DNA from: Diphasiastrum complanatum
Lineage: Eukaryota; Streptophyta; Lycopodiopsida; Lycopodiales; Lycopodiaceae
Length of the DNA stretch: 64,000 bases
Direction of reading: 5' to 3'
NCBI GenBank assembly: GCA_029204225.1
Contig: CM055095.1
Coordinates: 40,852,141 to 40,916,140 of the forward strand
This document shows, piece by piece, positions 10,709-21,759 of the stretch. Under the pieces are notes generated by a model. It did no database searches, had not been told where the DNA came from, and was given only the letters and a program-made list of their open reading frames with translations. Within the stretch, counting starts at the first letter, position 1; each line of letters starts with the position of its first letter. The position numbers and the translations under genes were made by a program.

Positions 10709-11158
10709 TGATAGGACCAAGGAGGAACCATCTTCAAGAAGAGGTATTTTTGTTGGATATAGTGAGGTGAGTAAAGCCTACAAGGTTTACATTCCTTCTA
10801 CTAACAAAGTGATTGTTGGTAGAGATGTCATTTTTTATGAGGGGAACATTCCAAAAGTGTCTTCAAGCATGATTGATGGTAGAGTGGATGGATCTAACAT
10901 TCTTGATGTTGATGAGAAGGATCCTACTTTGGATGGTGGTGATGATGGACCTTCATCAAGTCAAAAGCCAAGGAGAACATCAAGAGAAAGACAAGTACCT
11001 CCAAGGCTCAAATATGATCAAAAGGGTAAGCAAGTAGTTTTTGAGAATTAGGTTGCTTTTCTAACCTCTTTGTATGAGCCTACAAGTGTAGATCAAGCAA
11101 GGAAAGAAGAGGAGTGGATCCAAGCAATGGATCTTGAGTATCGATCTCTTATGAAGAG
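10709..11158 (+). pseudogene. CopC integrase C-terminus and linker
   Basis: RRGIFVGYSEVSKAYKVYIP is the conserved copia integrase C-terminal motif. RRTSRERQVPPRLKYD (near 10970-11020) is the usual linker before RT, and EEEWIQAMDLEYRSLM the start of the RT domain. A stop at 11049 interrupts it. Confidence 0.8.
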
Positions 11159-11890
11159 TGGAACATCTTTTGGAAGATCTTCTTGTGTACATGGAGCTAT
11201 GCAAGTGGATGGATGTTATCTTGCTGTAAAATCAAGTATTGGATCTGGAAAACAAATTTTGTTCAATGACTTTGATGATCAAGTTGAAGATCAAGAAGTT
11301 GATCTCAAATCGCTTCAACTAGTCAAAAGAGAAGGTGGCAATTTGGAGCTAGTCAAGAGCATCAAAGGAGAGGTAATTGGCAAAGGTGTTATGGATCTAT
11401 TTTTACAGCATATTGAAGACTCAAGTAAGGTCAAAGAAGCAGCAAGTAAGTGTTGTTCAAACTTACTTTACTTGTTCTATCTCATGTTTGAGCAATTTCA
11501 TGTGGATGTGTGCAAATTGTCAAGATATGGTAAAACTAGCTACGTTGGTGAGCATTGTTTTGATGTTGGTCTTGTACTAGCATTATTGGCTGGTTTTGCT
11601 GATGGAAATGAAGCTATTGGGATTCATTATGTCACTCATTCATGGTCAAGTCATCAAGGTATGATGAGATGAAGATGGAGGCTCATTCATGGAGTATCAT
11701 GGTGGATACATGGCAACGAAGGACAAAGGAGGAGGAGACATGCAAGCAAAAGTTGATCACTCACATTTATTGTTTGTTTGCTTTATTTTTCCAGAGAGTT
11801 CAGAGTTGCAAGCATGGTGGAATCATCTCATTTACATTCTATTTGATTCTTCATGTTCTAGTCACATTTGTACATGTAAAATTGATGTAA
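11159..11890 (+). pseudogene. CopC novel segment shared with CopA
   Basis: The RT body is replaced by a region unrelated to known retroelement domains. It includes EDQEVDLKSL, KSIKGEVIGKGVMDLFLQ and EDSSKVKEAASKC, matching CopA residues about 705-785 in order and spacing. Several points look like intron 3' ends followed by coding sequence (TTTTTACAG near 11400, TTTTTCCAG near 11790), and CopA keeps the same places. It may be a captured host gene fragment; its function is unknown. Confidence 0.6.
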
Positions 11891-12246
11891 GAAATAGTGA
11901 AGCATCCCAAGTGGACATTATTCCCTATATCAATTATGGTTGTTTCTATTTTGAGCATTACATGATCATTGAAAGAAGGTATATTCTTAGGAACAATATT
12001 GTTCTTATGATGGATCAAAGTTCTATTGTCAAAAACTATGCTAGGAGCAAGCATATTGAGATACAATATCATTTTGTGAGGGAGCAAGTCATTGCAAAGG
12101 AGGTGGAGCTTCAACATGTGTCTTCAAGAGAATGTGTAGCTGATATCTTCACCAAAGCATTAGGAAAAGACTTGTTCATGAAGTATAGGACTTCATTTGG
12201 AGTATTATCAAAGTCTATGCTAAAACTAGTTGAAGAGGGAGTGTGA
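11891..12246 (+). pseudogene. CopC RNase H C-terminal end
   Basis: YARSKHIEIQYHFVREQV, LQHVSSRECVADIFTKAL and TSFGVLSKSMLKLVEEG are the conserved end of copia RNase H and polyprotein. The N-terminal RNase H part is missing. The last codons overlap the polypurine tract and run a few bases into the LTR, as usual in this group. Confidence 0.82.
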
Positions 12247-12891
12247 AAGATTCAACTAGTTTCATCACATTTTGCAATATTTTCATATTTGGCATATTGA
12301 GGCCAAAACTTGTTTTAGACTTAGAGGTTGACTTTTCAAAGTTCATTAGTCTAAATTTCATTTGAATAAACACTTTTTAAAAGTGTGGGAAAGATAGAAT
12401 GCGAGTTTGAGTAGATTCAATTTGAATAAGTTGGGTACATTGAATCTAGACCCAAAATTAGTAGGGTTAGCATTTTGGTGGGAAAGCCAAGTGGCCAAAT
12501 AGGGTTTGGACCTGTTATAAAAGGATTTAACTCGTGGAGATAGTAATCTTCTCTCTTCTATCTCTCACTTCATCATTATACATGGTTCTCTTGGGTTCTA
12601 CTATCCATTGGTGCACTATCTTGGTGATTGCTTGCAATTCTATGTGTAGAATGATCTATATTTGCTATTTTCGGTTCCACACGTGTGAAATACAGTAGCT
12701 TGCTGGTTTTGTATGGACAGCAACAGTACATAATCATTTCATTCAAGTTTGATCAAGTTCTATTAGTGTTTTCATCTCAAATTGTGTGTAGATGCTGATT
12801 TTTCTACATTGGTGAGATTGGTAGTGTATTTCTCTTTCTAACCAAAGATCATTCAAGTAGATTGGATCTTAAGGATCTGAAATCTTTCACA
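12242..12891 (+). repeat. 3' LTR of CopC, 650 bp
   Basis: It starts TGTGAAAGA and ends TCTTTCACA, with perfect 9-bp terminal inverted repeats, directly after the polypurine tract. It carries CACACGTGTG at 12678-12687. A TATAAAAGG box at about 12518 is a likely retroelement promoter. The following TTAGA would be half of the target duplication; the intact target is visible in the inverted LTR at 18685-19177. Confidence 0.88.
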
Positions 12892-13327
12892 TTAGATAGA
12901 TCTTCTCCAAAGTGGATATGGATGAGTACAATGAGCTATTTTACACGTGCTGGGTGCAGCCTAGAGAGAGATTATCATGATTGTGTACTTGATCCATGAT
13001 GGAACTATTGTGAGGCTAATGATGAGAAACATTGATTTGGGAGAAATCTTGTTGTTTTCACTCTCTTAAGCTAATTCTTTGTGGATGAATGCTTTGTATT
13101 TTCTTAGTAAACTTATTTGCTATTATCAAGTTGTACACTTGCTGTACTTCACACGTGTGAAGCCTTTGGATCATCATTTTTTATTGTTCTTGCTTGGATT
13201 AGTAGAAGTTGTCAAGTAGAAGCTAGATTTGGATGCTAGTCTTGATATAGATCAAGATCCCAAGCTACCAATCACTCTTACTAGTTATTTGTAGATCAAA
13301 ATGAGTCCTTCACTCTAAAATTTGACA
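12892..13327 (+). repeat. Truncated 5' LTR of CopD
   Basis: It aligns, inverted, with 18685-19090 and ends CTAAAATTTGACA. It carries CACACGTGTG at 13150-13159. The missing left part is present in the solo LTR at 18685-19177, which shows CopC is inserted between CAAA and TTAGA. Confidence 0.82.
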
Positions 13328-13340
13328 TGATAGTAGAGCC
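13328..13340 (+). other. Degenerate primer site of CopD
   Basis: TGATAGTAGAGCC follows the LTR end TTTGACA and resembles TGGTATCAGAGCC with two changes. The leader 13341-13948 holds no gene I can see. Confidence 0.65.
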
Positions 13341-13948
13341 AAGTCTAAGAGCTTTGATAATGATCCAAATCTCTTCATTTTGCAAAAAGCATTGGTGCTA
13401 GAATCAATTTAAAGGAGGGCAAACTTAACCAATAGTTTACTTGAGGATTTGAAGTTCAAATGAGTGTGTAGATCAAGTGTACTTCCCACATGTGTGAGAG
13501 GCTGTTGTAATTGTAGTTTCACCATATCTTAGTGATTTTTCAATATTTGTACTTCAAACAATTTTTGAAGAGTGAAACTAGTGATTTGCTTTGTAAAAAT
13601 CCATAAATCTGATTATTGATTTGATGTGAAATGGTGTTAGATGATTGATAAACCTCTAAATCATTGAGAGTGAGTTTTGAGGCTTATGTTTTTTACTTCT
13701 AGAGAGAGACTAAATCCATTCTAAACACCATAGGAAGGCATTGGCACTTCCAAGAGTCAAATCCGAGTTTTTCAACTGAATAGTTTATGTAGAATTTGAT
13801 TCCCAAGTTCCTTTGAGTTTAAGATCATTGTAGATCTTACTTCTTGAGTTAAGAGAGATTCAAGTGAGTAGCCTTGTGGCTAAATTCTGAAAGAGTGAAT
13901 AAGGAAAGTCTTGAATAGTACATTTGTTATACTTGTTACTAGTTAAAA

Positions 13949-14862
13949 ATGGGTTCAATTGGAGCCTATCTTCTTGAAGCTAGTGAGAGGCTAAATTCAA
14001 GTAATGATTCAATATGGAAAGTAAGAATTGAGTCATTTCTAGTGCTCCAAGATATGTATGATCTTGTCCTTGGTGAAGAGGAAGAGCATCAAGGAGGACA
14101 AGATCTAGTGAAGTACAAGAAAAGATCTAGGCTAGCATTTCATTTTCTTAAAATGAATGTTAGTAATGAACTTCTTAAAGACGTTGCATGTTGTACCTCG
14201 ATCAAGGAGGCTTGGAACTCCTTGAAAGGTATCTATGAATCCAATAACACCTCTAGAGAGTGCTTATGCTTAGGAATAAAGTTCTACAAAGCATTAGAGG
14301 TAGTGACGAGAGTGCTCAAGAGTATGTCTTGAGGATAAAATCTTTCAACAAAGAACTTTCCATCATAAGTGATAGTATCCAAGATGATCAAATGATCCTA
14401 AATGGCCTTGGAGATGAGTTCTCCAATCTAGTTCAAAGCTTTGCAATTCAAGATTCACTACCTTCTATTGACAAGCTCCATAGTGTGATTGTGGCTGAGG
14501 AGAGTAGGATCCTTCATGTGAGACAAAGGATTGGTTCCTTAAAGCTACATGATGATATGAGAAGGCCAACTTCTCAAGGAAAGGCAAGGCAAAGTCCAAA
14601 AAGAAGATCCCAGAAGGAGACCAAGAGTGATGATCAAGCATCACGTTCTAAAGGTGGAAAGAAGCACAAGGCCAAACTAAAGTGCTTCTTTTGTGGAAAG
14701 AAGGGGCACTTTGCATCCGAGTGCTACAAAAAGAAAAATGCACAAGGTGAGAGCAAGCAAAGCAACCTTACCCTTGAGAAAGAGGAGGATGAAGTTGATT
14801 CATCCTTGATGGCATCTGCCATCAACAATCAAGAGCTACTCCAATTACACATGGTGGATTGA
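13949..14862 (+). pseudogene. CopD gag, one frameshift
   Basis: From ATG 13949: LEASERLNSSNDSIWKVRIE, LAFHFLKMNVSNELLKDV and KEAWNSLKGIYESNNTSR. A frameshift near 14260 moves it to the next frame (LRNKVLQSIRGSDESAQEYV, QDSLPSIDKLHSVIVAEE). The zinc knuckle CFFCGKKGHFASEC at about 14692-14733 is intact. It corresponds to the capsid-nucleocapsid protein of copia elements. Confidence 0.85.
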
Positions 14863-16115
14863 TAGTGGGGCTAGCTCTCACATGACATTCCAAAAGAATT
14901 TTTTCTCAACTCTTGTACCTTTTGTAGGTTGTAAAAGGCCTATTCTAATAGCAAGTTATCAAGAATGTAGAATAGATGGAGTGGGAACTATTCTCTTAAG
15001 TCTTGGATCCTGTAAAAGAGTAGATCTTCAAAATGTACTCTATGTTCCTACACTCACTAAGAGTTTGCTAAGTGTAGGACAATTGATGGATGATGGTTTA
15101 GATGTCCATTTTAAGGAAGTTTTTTGCTCCATTATGATGAATGATACTTGCATTGTAAAGGGATTCAAGCAAGAAAGGCTTTTTAAGCTTGATGCTAATG
15201 TATTTCTTGGAAGTGTGAACATGGCCAAGGAGGAGCTTAATCAAGTGGAGCTTTGGCATAAGAGGTTGGGCCATCCCAACTTCAAATCAATGGAGATGCT
15301 ATGCACAAAGGATCTTGCTCTCGGCCTTCCAAAGACATTCTCAAAGTGTGGAAATAGTTGTGAGTCTTGTAGCCTCTCAAAGGCACACAAGCTATCTTTT
15401 GCTGACTCTTCCACTAGATCTCCTAAAGCATGAGATCTCATTAATAGTGATGTGCACTCTTTTTCTCAAGCATCTAATGGAGGTGCATTAATGTATGTAT
15501 CTTTTATTGATGACTACTCTAGATATACATGGATTGAACTTTTGGATTCCAAAAGTAAAGTGTTTGAGTCTTCTGTAAAATTCAAAACCCCAATTGAGAA
15601 TCAACTTGATGCTAAAGTTAAAGTATTGAGAAGTGATAATGGTGGAGAGTATATCTCCACTAAGATGATAGAGTTTTGAAAATCCAATGGTATTAAAAGA
15701 GAGTTTACATGTACTTATAGTCCTCAACAAAAGGTACAGCCGAGAGAATGAATAGAACTCTTTGTGAGTGTGCAAAAGCTTTAACGCTAAATTCATCTCT
15801 ACCTAAGTCATTTTGGGGAGAGGCCATTATTTATGCAAATTACTTATGTAGTAGATTGCCATGTAAGCCCATTGGAGGCATAACATCTTATGAGGCTCTA
15901 TTTGGTAAGAAACCAAATCTCAAAGATCTTAGAATCTTTGGATCTACTTGCTATGTTTTTCAATCATTAGATACAAGAAATAAGGATGATCCTACATCCA
16001 TAAAAGGAATCTTTGTTGGTTATGGTGAAAATAGCAAGGGATATAGAGTCTATAATCCTATCACTAAAAATATTTTAGTGATAGAGATGTTAAATTTGAT
16101 GAAGGTAACTACTAC
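14848..16115 (+). pseudogene. CopD protease and integrase, broken
   Basis: WWIDSGASSHMTF marks the protease. TKSLLSVGQLMDDG, LWHKRLGHPNFKSM and CESCSLSKAHK mark the GAG_pre-integrase region. The core reads NSDVHSFS, SFIDDYSRYTW and LRSDNGGEYIS, then after a frameshift near 15735 MNRTLCECAKAL, and KGIFVGYGENSKGYRVYNP. Stops lie at 15433 and 15678. Confidence 0.85.
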
Positions 16116-16118
16116 AAG

Positions 16119-16591
16119 ATGAATGAAAGTGCTACTAATCCATCTTATGTCAAGGATCTTGCAAGATTTGAGGAAGAGCCTACATGTGATCAAGATCTTG
16201 AGGATCCACCTCAAGACAAGAGTGTTCCAAGAAGATCTACAAGAAGGAAGGCCGAGCCATCAGGGCTCACCTATGTTGACAAAGGTGAACAAAGGGAAGA
16301 TCTTCATTCTCTTACATCTTATACTTTTCTAACATCTATGTTTGATGAGCCGAGTTGCTTTGAAGATGCTATGGAGTCACAAGAATGGAGGGATGCCATG
16401 CAAAAGGGTATGATGCTCTTATGGAGAATCATACATGGAAGCTTGTGGATCTTCCTCATGGAAGAAGACCACTTGAGATCAAATGGATCTATAGATTGCA
16501 GTACAACCAAGATGGAAGCATCAACAAATATAAAGCAAGGCTAGTGACAAAAGGGTTCCTGCAAACCAAGGGAGTAGAATTTGTGAAGTGA
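16119..16591 (+). pseudogene. CopD linker and start of RT, truncated
   Basis: RRSTRRKAEPSGLTY is the typical linker; ENHTWKLVDLPHGRRPLEI, INKYKARLVTKGFLQTKGVE are the first RT motifs. A frameshift lies near 16400. Copia sequence stops at about 16591, and unrelated sequence with reverse-strand exons follows. Confidence 0.8.
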
Positions 16592-16599
16592 GAGAATTT

Positions 16600-18500
16600 G
16601 CGACGTCCTCATCCGCGTCACCATTCTTGATTTGTTGACCATACACACTATGTACAGTTGTCACAAAAGCCATATACTTCCAAGTACAACGGCTTACCTA
16701 ATTAGGTGACAAACATTTAATGTAGTTAATACATGAATGCAATCTATAATTAGATCATCCTAGCACAAATTATTGGTTGCTTTGTCCATGAGATGCATTA
16801 TTTGAGCCTCCAAATTACGTCGTCAATTTTGGTTGTAATTGTTATTTTGTATTGTGCTTCAGAGTAATATAGCAGCAACTTGCTTTTATCTGTGTACAAC
16901 GTAGATGAATGCTTGTTGTGATTGAATGCACTTTCATTGTTGTTTGAACTCACTCTGAACAGAACACGGACATCTACGACTCCTCAGTTTCTGATCAGAC
17001 GATGGTTGTCTTTGACACCCGAGGAACTTGCGTTATCATACTGCTCTTCCATATATTTCAGAACTATACTTCACGTTGAATCTGATTTCAGTAGTACCAC
17101 ATAGAAACCATCTCTAATCTCTTCAGTGGACTGTACTCTTGTTTCAGAGTATGAATTAATTTTTAGGTTCTTGTTGGGCAATCAGAACACTTAAAGCTAT
17201 GATTACATTTAGCATAAGTTGTCTATTAATAGACTGCTTTTGCACCTAGCAGCCGATTAGAATGGGAGAGTTGTTCCGCAATATTTCTGCTCTCTTCTTC
17301 GTTCACGTTCTTCTATCTCCCTTGCAACATCACATGCCTCATAAAGAGATAGTTGTGAACAATAGGCCTCGGCAGTAAGCCAACTACCATGCCTAGACTC
17401 GAATAATTTCTCAATGTAAATATGTGCAATATCTCTATCCTCAACAACCTGTCAGGCAATGTTGCATTCATCAGGAGAAAGGATTCAATTATTTTAAAAC
17501 AAGCAAAAACATCTCCAAACTACTACTCAATCAGAATATCACTGCACTCATATATATGCCCCAACGAGAATATCTAGTGTGCCACCAAGACAACCATGCC
17601 TTGAATGCCAGGATATGCCCGGGGTACGCAACTCTTGAACGCTAGGAGGCCCTCACTATATTATATTTTGCATTGGCATCTGTCATGTCAATTGCCCTTC
17701 TCCAATCCTTACACAAAGAAATATGTTTACTTTGCTTATCTTGTACGATGCGCTGGTCTGTATGTTTCTTCAAACTGTCCTTAAAATAAAAAAGACAAGA
17801 TCTCTCATGAGCCTCCATTGCACATGATCTCCGACAACATAGATTCGTCTGTCCAATTTGCACCAGGTTCATCTGCCATAAATCCTCTGAATTCCATTGA
17901 GTTCAACCCATGCTTTTGCATCACAGAATTGAGCATTTACCAAAACTTAACTTTGCCTTTGTGTCCACCACCTTCATCTCGCAAAATGCTATTGTTTGCA
18001 AGCTTTGTATACTTCACACAACATATTCTGTTCTCAGACCATTAGTAATTCAGTAGAAAAAAATTATGCCAATGTAACAAGTAAAAATAAATTGCATACG
18101 TAGGGTCATAGACATGGGCTGCCATTGTCGTCCAACCACGTATTCTTTTGACGTGATCAAAGCATATCCATGAATGTTCCAGCTCACCACCCTTTTGCAA
18201 TTGTTTGACTAAAAAAACATCAGAAGTTGGCCCAATGGTGGACATCTTGAATATAAAACATCTTTCATTCTCGCTATCTAAAACATGACCTAGGAATAAG
18301 GATCCCTGAAAGTAATAATACTGGCACTTCTCTATAAACACATCGCATCTCCACAACACCTCCAGTTATGCCCCATTCCATATGCGTAGGATTGAGAACT
18401 ATTCTCAAAGCAGTGCACCTCCACAGCACGTCGGTGTGATGAGGAGGTGCGTTGCTAGGAGAACTTGCAAACTATGATCACAACCTTTTCGTTCAGTTAG
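16600..18500 (-). pseudogene. Decayed multi-exon gene, probably transposase-derived
   Basis: Reverse-strand exons read from 18359 down: FIFKMSTIGPTSDVFLV and SWICFDHVKRIRGWTTMA, HVYDPTY (18359 to about 18105). A GTATGC donor and AT-rich intron follow; then HGLNSMEFRGFMADEPGANW (about 17920-17850), RSCLFYFKDSLKKHTDQ, LSWWHTRYSRWG (about 17595-17560) and LTAEAYCSQLSLYEACDVAR (about 17390-17320). An in-frame stop follows NGG near 17818, and others exist. I recall a conserved plant family with ...VYDP(T/A)Y...FMAD(x)ANW...RTCLFHW...; it may be MULE-like, but I cannot assign it firmly. No terminal repeats were found. Confidence 0.5.
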
Positions 18501-18684
18501 TTTGTGTGTATTGGAAGCCCCCTTTGTTGGAATGGTAGGAGTAGAATTTGACCAGATCGGGGTGGTATCCAATCCCGCAACTACATTCTTTATCTCTATG
18601 ATGATTTCACATTTTCTTCTTGCCTTGCAAAGTATATGATTTCGATTTTGTTGGAGGTAATTTTTGTTAGATTTTAGTAATTTT

Positions 18685-19177
18685 TGTCAAATTTTAGAGT
18701 TTAAGGACTTGTTTTGATCCACAAATGATCAATAAGACTGATTGGTAGCTCGGGATAACTTCTACTTGATAATTTCTACTAATCCAAGCAAGAAAAATAA
18801 AAAAAGATGATCCAAAGGCTTCATGTGTGTGAAGTATAGCAGGTGTACGGCCTGTTATCAGAAAATAAGTTGACTAAGCAAATATAAAACATTCATTCAC
18901 AAAGAATTAGCTTAAGAGAGTGAAAACACAATGATGGCTCTCAAATCAATCTTTCTCAAGATTCACCTCACAATGGATCCATCATAGATCAAGTACACAA
19001 TCATCATAATCTCTCTCTAGGCTGCTTTCAGCATGTTTGGGACAGCTCAATGTACTCATCCATATCCACTTTGGATAAGATCTATCTAATTTGCCACATC
19101 ATCCATTGGTGGTTTGTGTTGACCTTCTAGATTCATACAATCTAGGAGATAACTGCTACAATTTAGGAGATTTGACA
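18685..19177 (-). repeat. Solo LTR of the CopD family
   Basis: On the forward strand it starts TGTCAAATTTTAGAG and ends GATTTGACA, about 493 bp. Reverse-complemented, it matches the CopD LTR (12892-13327) and supplies the part CopD lost. No internal element sequence flanks it and no clear 5-bp target duplication is seen. The CACACGTGTG copy at 19232-19241 lies just outside this boundary. Confidence 0.75.
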
Positions 19178-21321
19178 TTTGACTGAAATAAAATCTAAGT
19201 ACAATAGATCTGAGTATTACAAGTATTATTTCACACGTGTGGATAGGTCCTATACAGGTTGATCGTGGATATATTATCCATTTGCATATTTGTAAATGTT
19301 GTGCAACTCTCAACCTACTTCAAGAGGGTTTAAATCAAATCTATTATTTTGCTAAGATTCATTAGGGTTGAATATGTTTTTATTCCTAATTTGATCATTA
19401 TGCTATATGAAAGTGCTTTTGCCTAGCATTGTCTTGTTGATGTTTTCAATCACTTCGGTCATAGATCTTTCATAGTAAATGAAGGCTTTACTTTCATGAA
19501 AGGCAATGGACATCCAAGAAATAAGAGAAGAAATACACAAGATATATGAGAAACCAAAGTTTTCCTAAAGACCATCATTTGCCAAAGCTTCCAAGAGAGT
19601 GGAGGTGGGACTTTATCCTACTTCCTACTCTCCAAAAAGCACACAAGTGAATTATCCTCCCACTACACAAGATGGGCTAGGGAGAGGCTTAGAGGATATT
19701 CCGAGGTCATATATCTCCTTTGAGTGGTAGGTCAGTCTTTTCTCCAATGCAATTCCATGTGATGATAATTCGATGACTTAAGATTGAAAAATAGTATTTG
19801 ATTATATCAAGGCATCGTTACCATCCAACACTCTAATTGGCAGTAGAAATGATCTAATATAAAAAAATTAATGAACTGATACCATGAAGAGTATTAGCTC
19901 TGATACCATGAAGGATATCAAATAATTATAAATTGTTACTCTGATACCATGTTGGAAGAAGGAAAGGATGTTCAATAGAGAAATAGCTTCATTTAATGGA
20001 TATGCATTATCGAGCTCTGCAAAATAATCCCCCTCTTATAATGCATGACTACGCCTATCAAATTCGAACAAATCGCGACTATTGTCAAGTTCAAATTCTA
20101 AGTGATTCTAACTTTGAAATCATCATAATCTATTAGATTGATTTCATAGACAAACATAACAAAATAAACATTGTAGTATCAAAGTATTCAATAGTTCAGA
20201 CAAATATATAAGAGAACATAATCAGATTACAAATAGAACAAAGAAGCATTTGATCATTTTGACATAATACTGATAAAACTGTATGATCAATTCGACAAGT
20301 AGTATGTACAAATCAGAAGAATCGTAAGCACAAAACAATAACGGATGCAAAAGCATACTCTAAACTATCTCTGAGTATATAATCATTGTCTATGTCTAAC
20401 ACTTTTGCTAATAAGCAGCAAGTAAAATTGAAGATCAACTTAACCTAGTATCCATTTCATCAATCTATTGGGAGGTTTCAATTTGTCCATCCTTAGGGCA
20501 ACAGCCTCGTTTTCTATGAAAATGGTGACTTTCCTTTGTAGAATATAATGGCACGTTCTAGATGTGTGAGATATGCATAGATATAAATGTCAAGCACAAG
20601 AATATTTTGAAGCATTCAAGGCTTTAGATTGTACCAAACTCAATTTCCTTCTTTCATCACACCTTTTTGAAAACTCTCTGGCGTTGAAATTGTTAAGAAA
20701 AAAGACATTTTCAAGTTCTTAACAAATGTGGTATTTAAAAATTTATTGTTGTCACTTGCCAAATCATTGTCTTCATTCAAATCTAAAAAACAATTTTAGC
20801 ACAAGTAATCAAATTAACGACCACAATCTGTATTTTTGAATAATCACATTTTAGCATTCATAATCTGTATTCAAAAGTGTCCAGAATAATCATGATTACT
20901 TTCAAAAGTATTTCAGTATTCAAGGATATTCATTATCAATGTTCACGATTCGTATTCACAATATTTACGATTAGTATCTTATAATATTCGTTTCTGTATT
21001 CATGATCAGTATTCACAATCAATATCTCAAAATTTTTGTTTCTCAATATTCGCAATTTCAAATCAGTATTCACAATATGGAAGACATCTTCTATGTGTCC
21101 TACAAAAGAAAACACAATCACAAAATCATAATTAAATAAAGATCAACTATCATTACTGAAAACTTATTGATCTGTTATATCTTTCACAAAAAACATAATA
21201 AGTACAATTGTCTACCTCAAGAAAACAAAAAAAAAAACGAACCGAAACATAATACATGAGATTGATTCGGTCCGCAATAAGCGTTAAGTTGGCAAAGATT
21301 CTCTTTCCTCTTAGTCAATAA
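19178..21321. other. Gene-poor stretch with LTR-element relics
   Basis: No intact gene is seen. Three copies of CTCTGATACCATG-like sequence at about 19874-19952 are reverse-strand primer-site relics (TGGTATCAGAG inverted), so the remains of reverse-strand LTR elements lie here. 19500-19728 is open in one frame (SPKSTQVNYPPTTQDGLGRG) but unrecognised. 20820-21080 is a degenerate run of ATTCACAAT / CAGTATTCA words. Confidence 0.5.
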
Positions 21322-21759
21322 TTGTTTTTTACTATATTAAACCACTTCTTACAACACACTGGGCATAGTTTATGCACAAGTGCACAATGTTATATAGAAT
21401 CTAACTCTGGTGCAAAGCCCCAAATGGAGCTGCATGTGAGGTTAGAGCCCACATCAACACATAAATTTCGTTCTTACCTAACTTATTCTGTTGTCCTTGA
21501 TGATGTCAAGATTTTGACTCCATTCATCTACAGAATGGAAGAAAATATGCTTTGGACAAAATGTTTGAAGAACTTTATGAAGATTGAGCTTAAATCTCAT
21601 TGGAGACCATGCTTAATCATGAGGAACATCCTCAAACAAAAACGTCAAAATTGTCCACAAATAAGTGGCTTGGTGGTTGTTGTGTATTCATGTCTCACTT
21701 TACGACTTGGAGTTCTACTCTCTTCACCACATGTGGACATACAAGATCAACCAACATGA
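21322..21759 (+). CDS. Uncharacterised ORF, 145 codons, doubtful
   Basis: The frame is open with an ATG, but no domain, signal peptide or membrane segment is recognised. Composition is ordinary for the area, with no splice signals or homologous copy in the window. It may be chance or part of an unknown element. Confidence 0.15.
   Translation: MFFTILNHFLQHTGHSLCTSAQCYIESNSGAKPQMELHVRLEPTSTHKFRSYLTYSVVLDDVKILTPFIYRMEENMLWTKCLKNFMKIELKSHWRPCLIMRNILKQKRQNCPQISGLVVVVYSCLTLRLGVLLSSPHVDIQDQPT

Larger units (their letters stand above)
10709..12891 (+). mobile_element. CopC: 3' part of a CopA-like chimeric element
   Basis: It begins inside the integrase C-terminal region, continues with a short RT N-terminal linker, then a novel segment homologous to CopA, then the end of RNase H, a polypurine tract (12231-12241) and a complete LTR. 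RT proper is absent. The right LTR edge falls inside an older LTR (CopD), so CopC inserted there. Its own 5' half was lost at the 10708 junction. Confidence 0.8.
12892..16591 (+). mobile_element. CopD: older copia element, both ends truncated
   Basis: The order is 436 bp of 5' LTR (first about 105 bp lost), degenerate primer site, leader, gag, protease, integrase and the start of RT. It ends at about 16591 within RT (TKGVEF). Frameshifts and stops run throughout. Confidence 0.83.
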
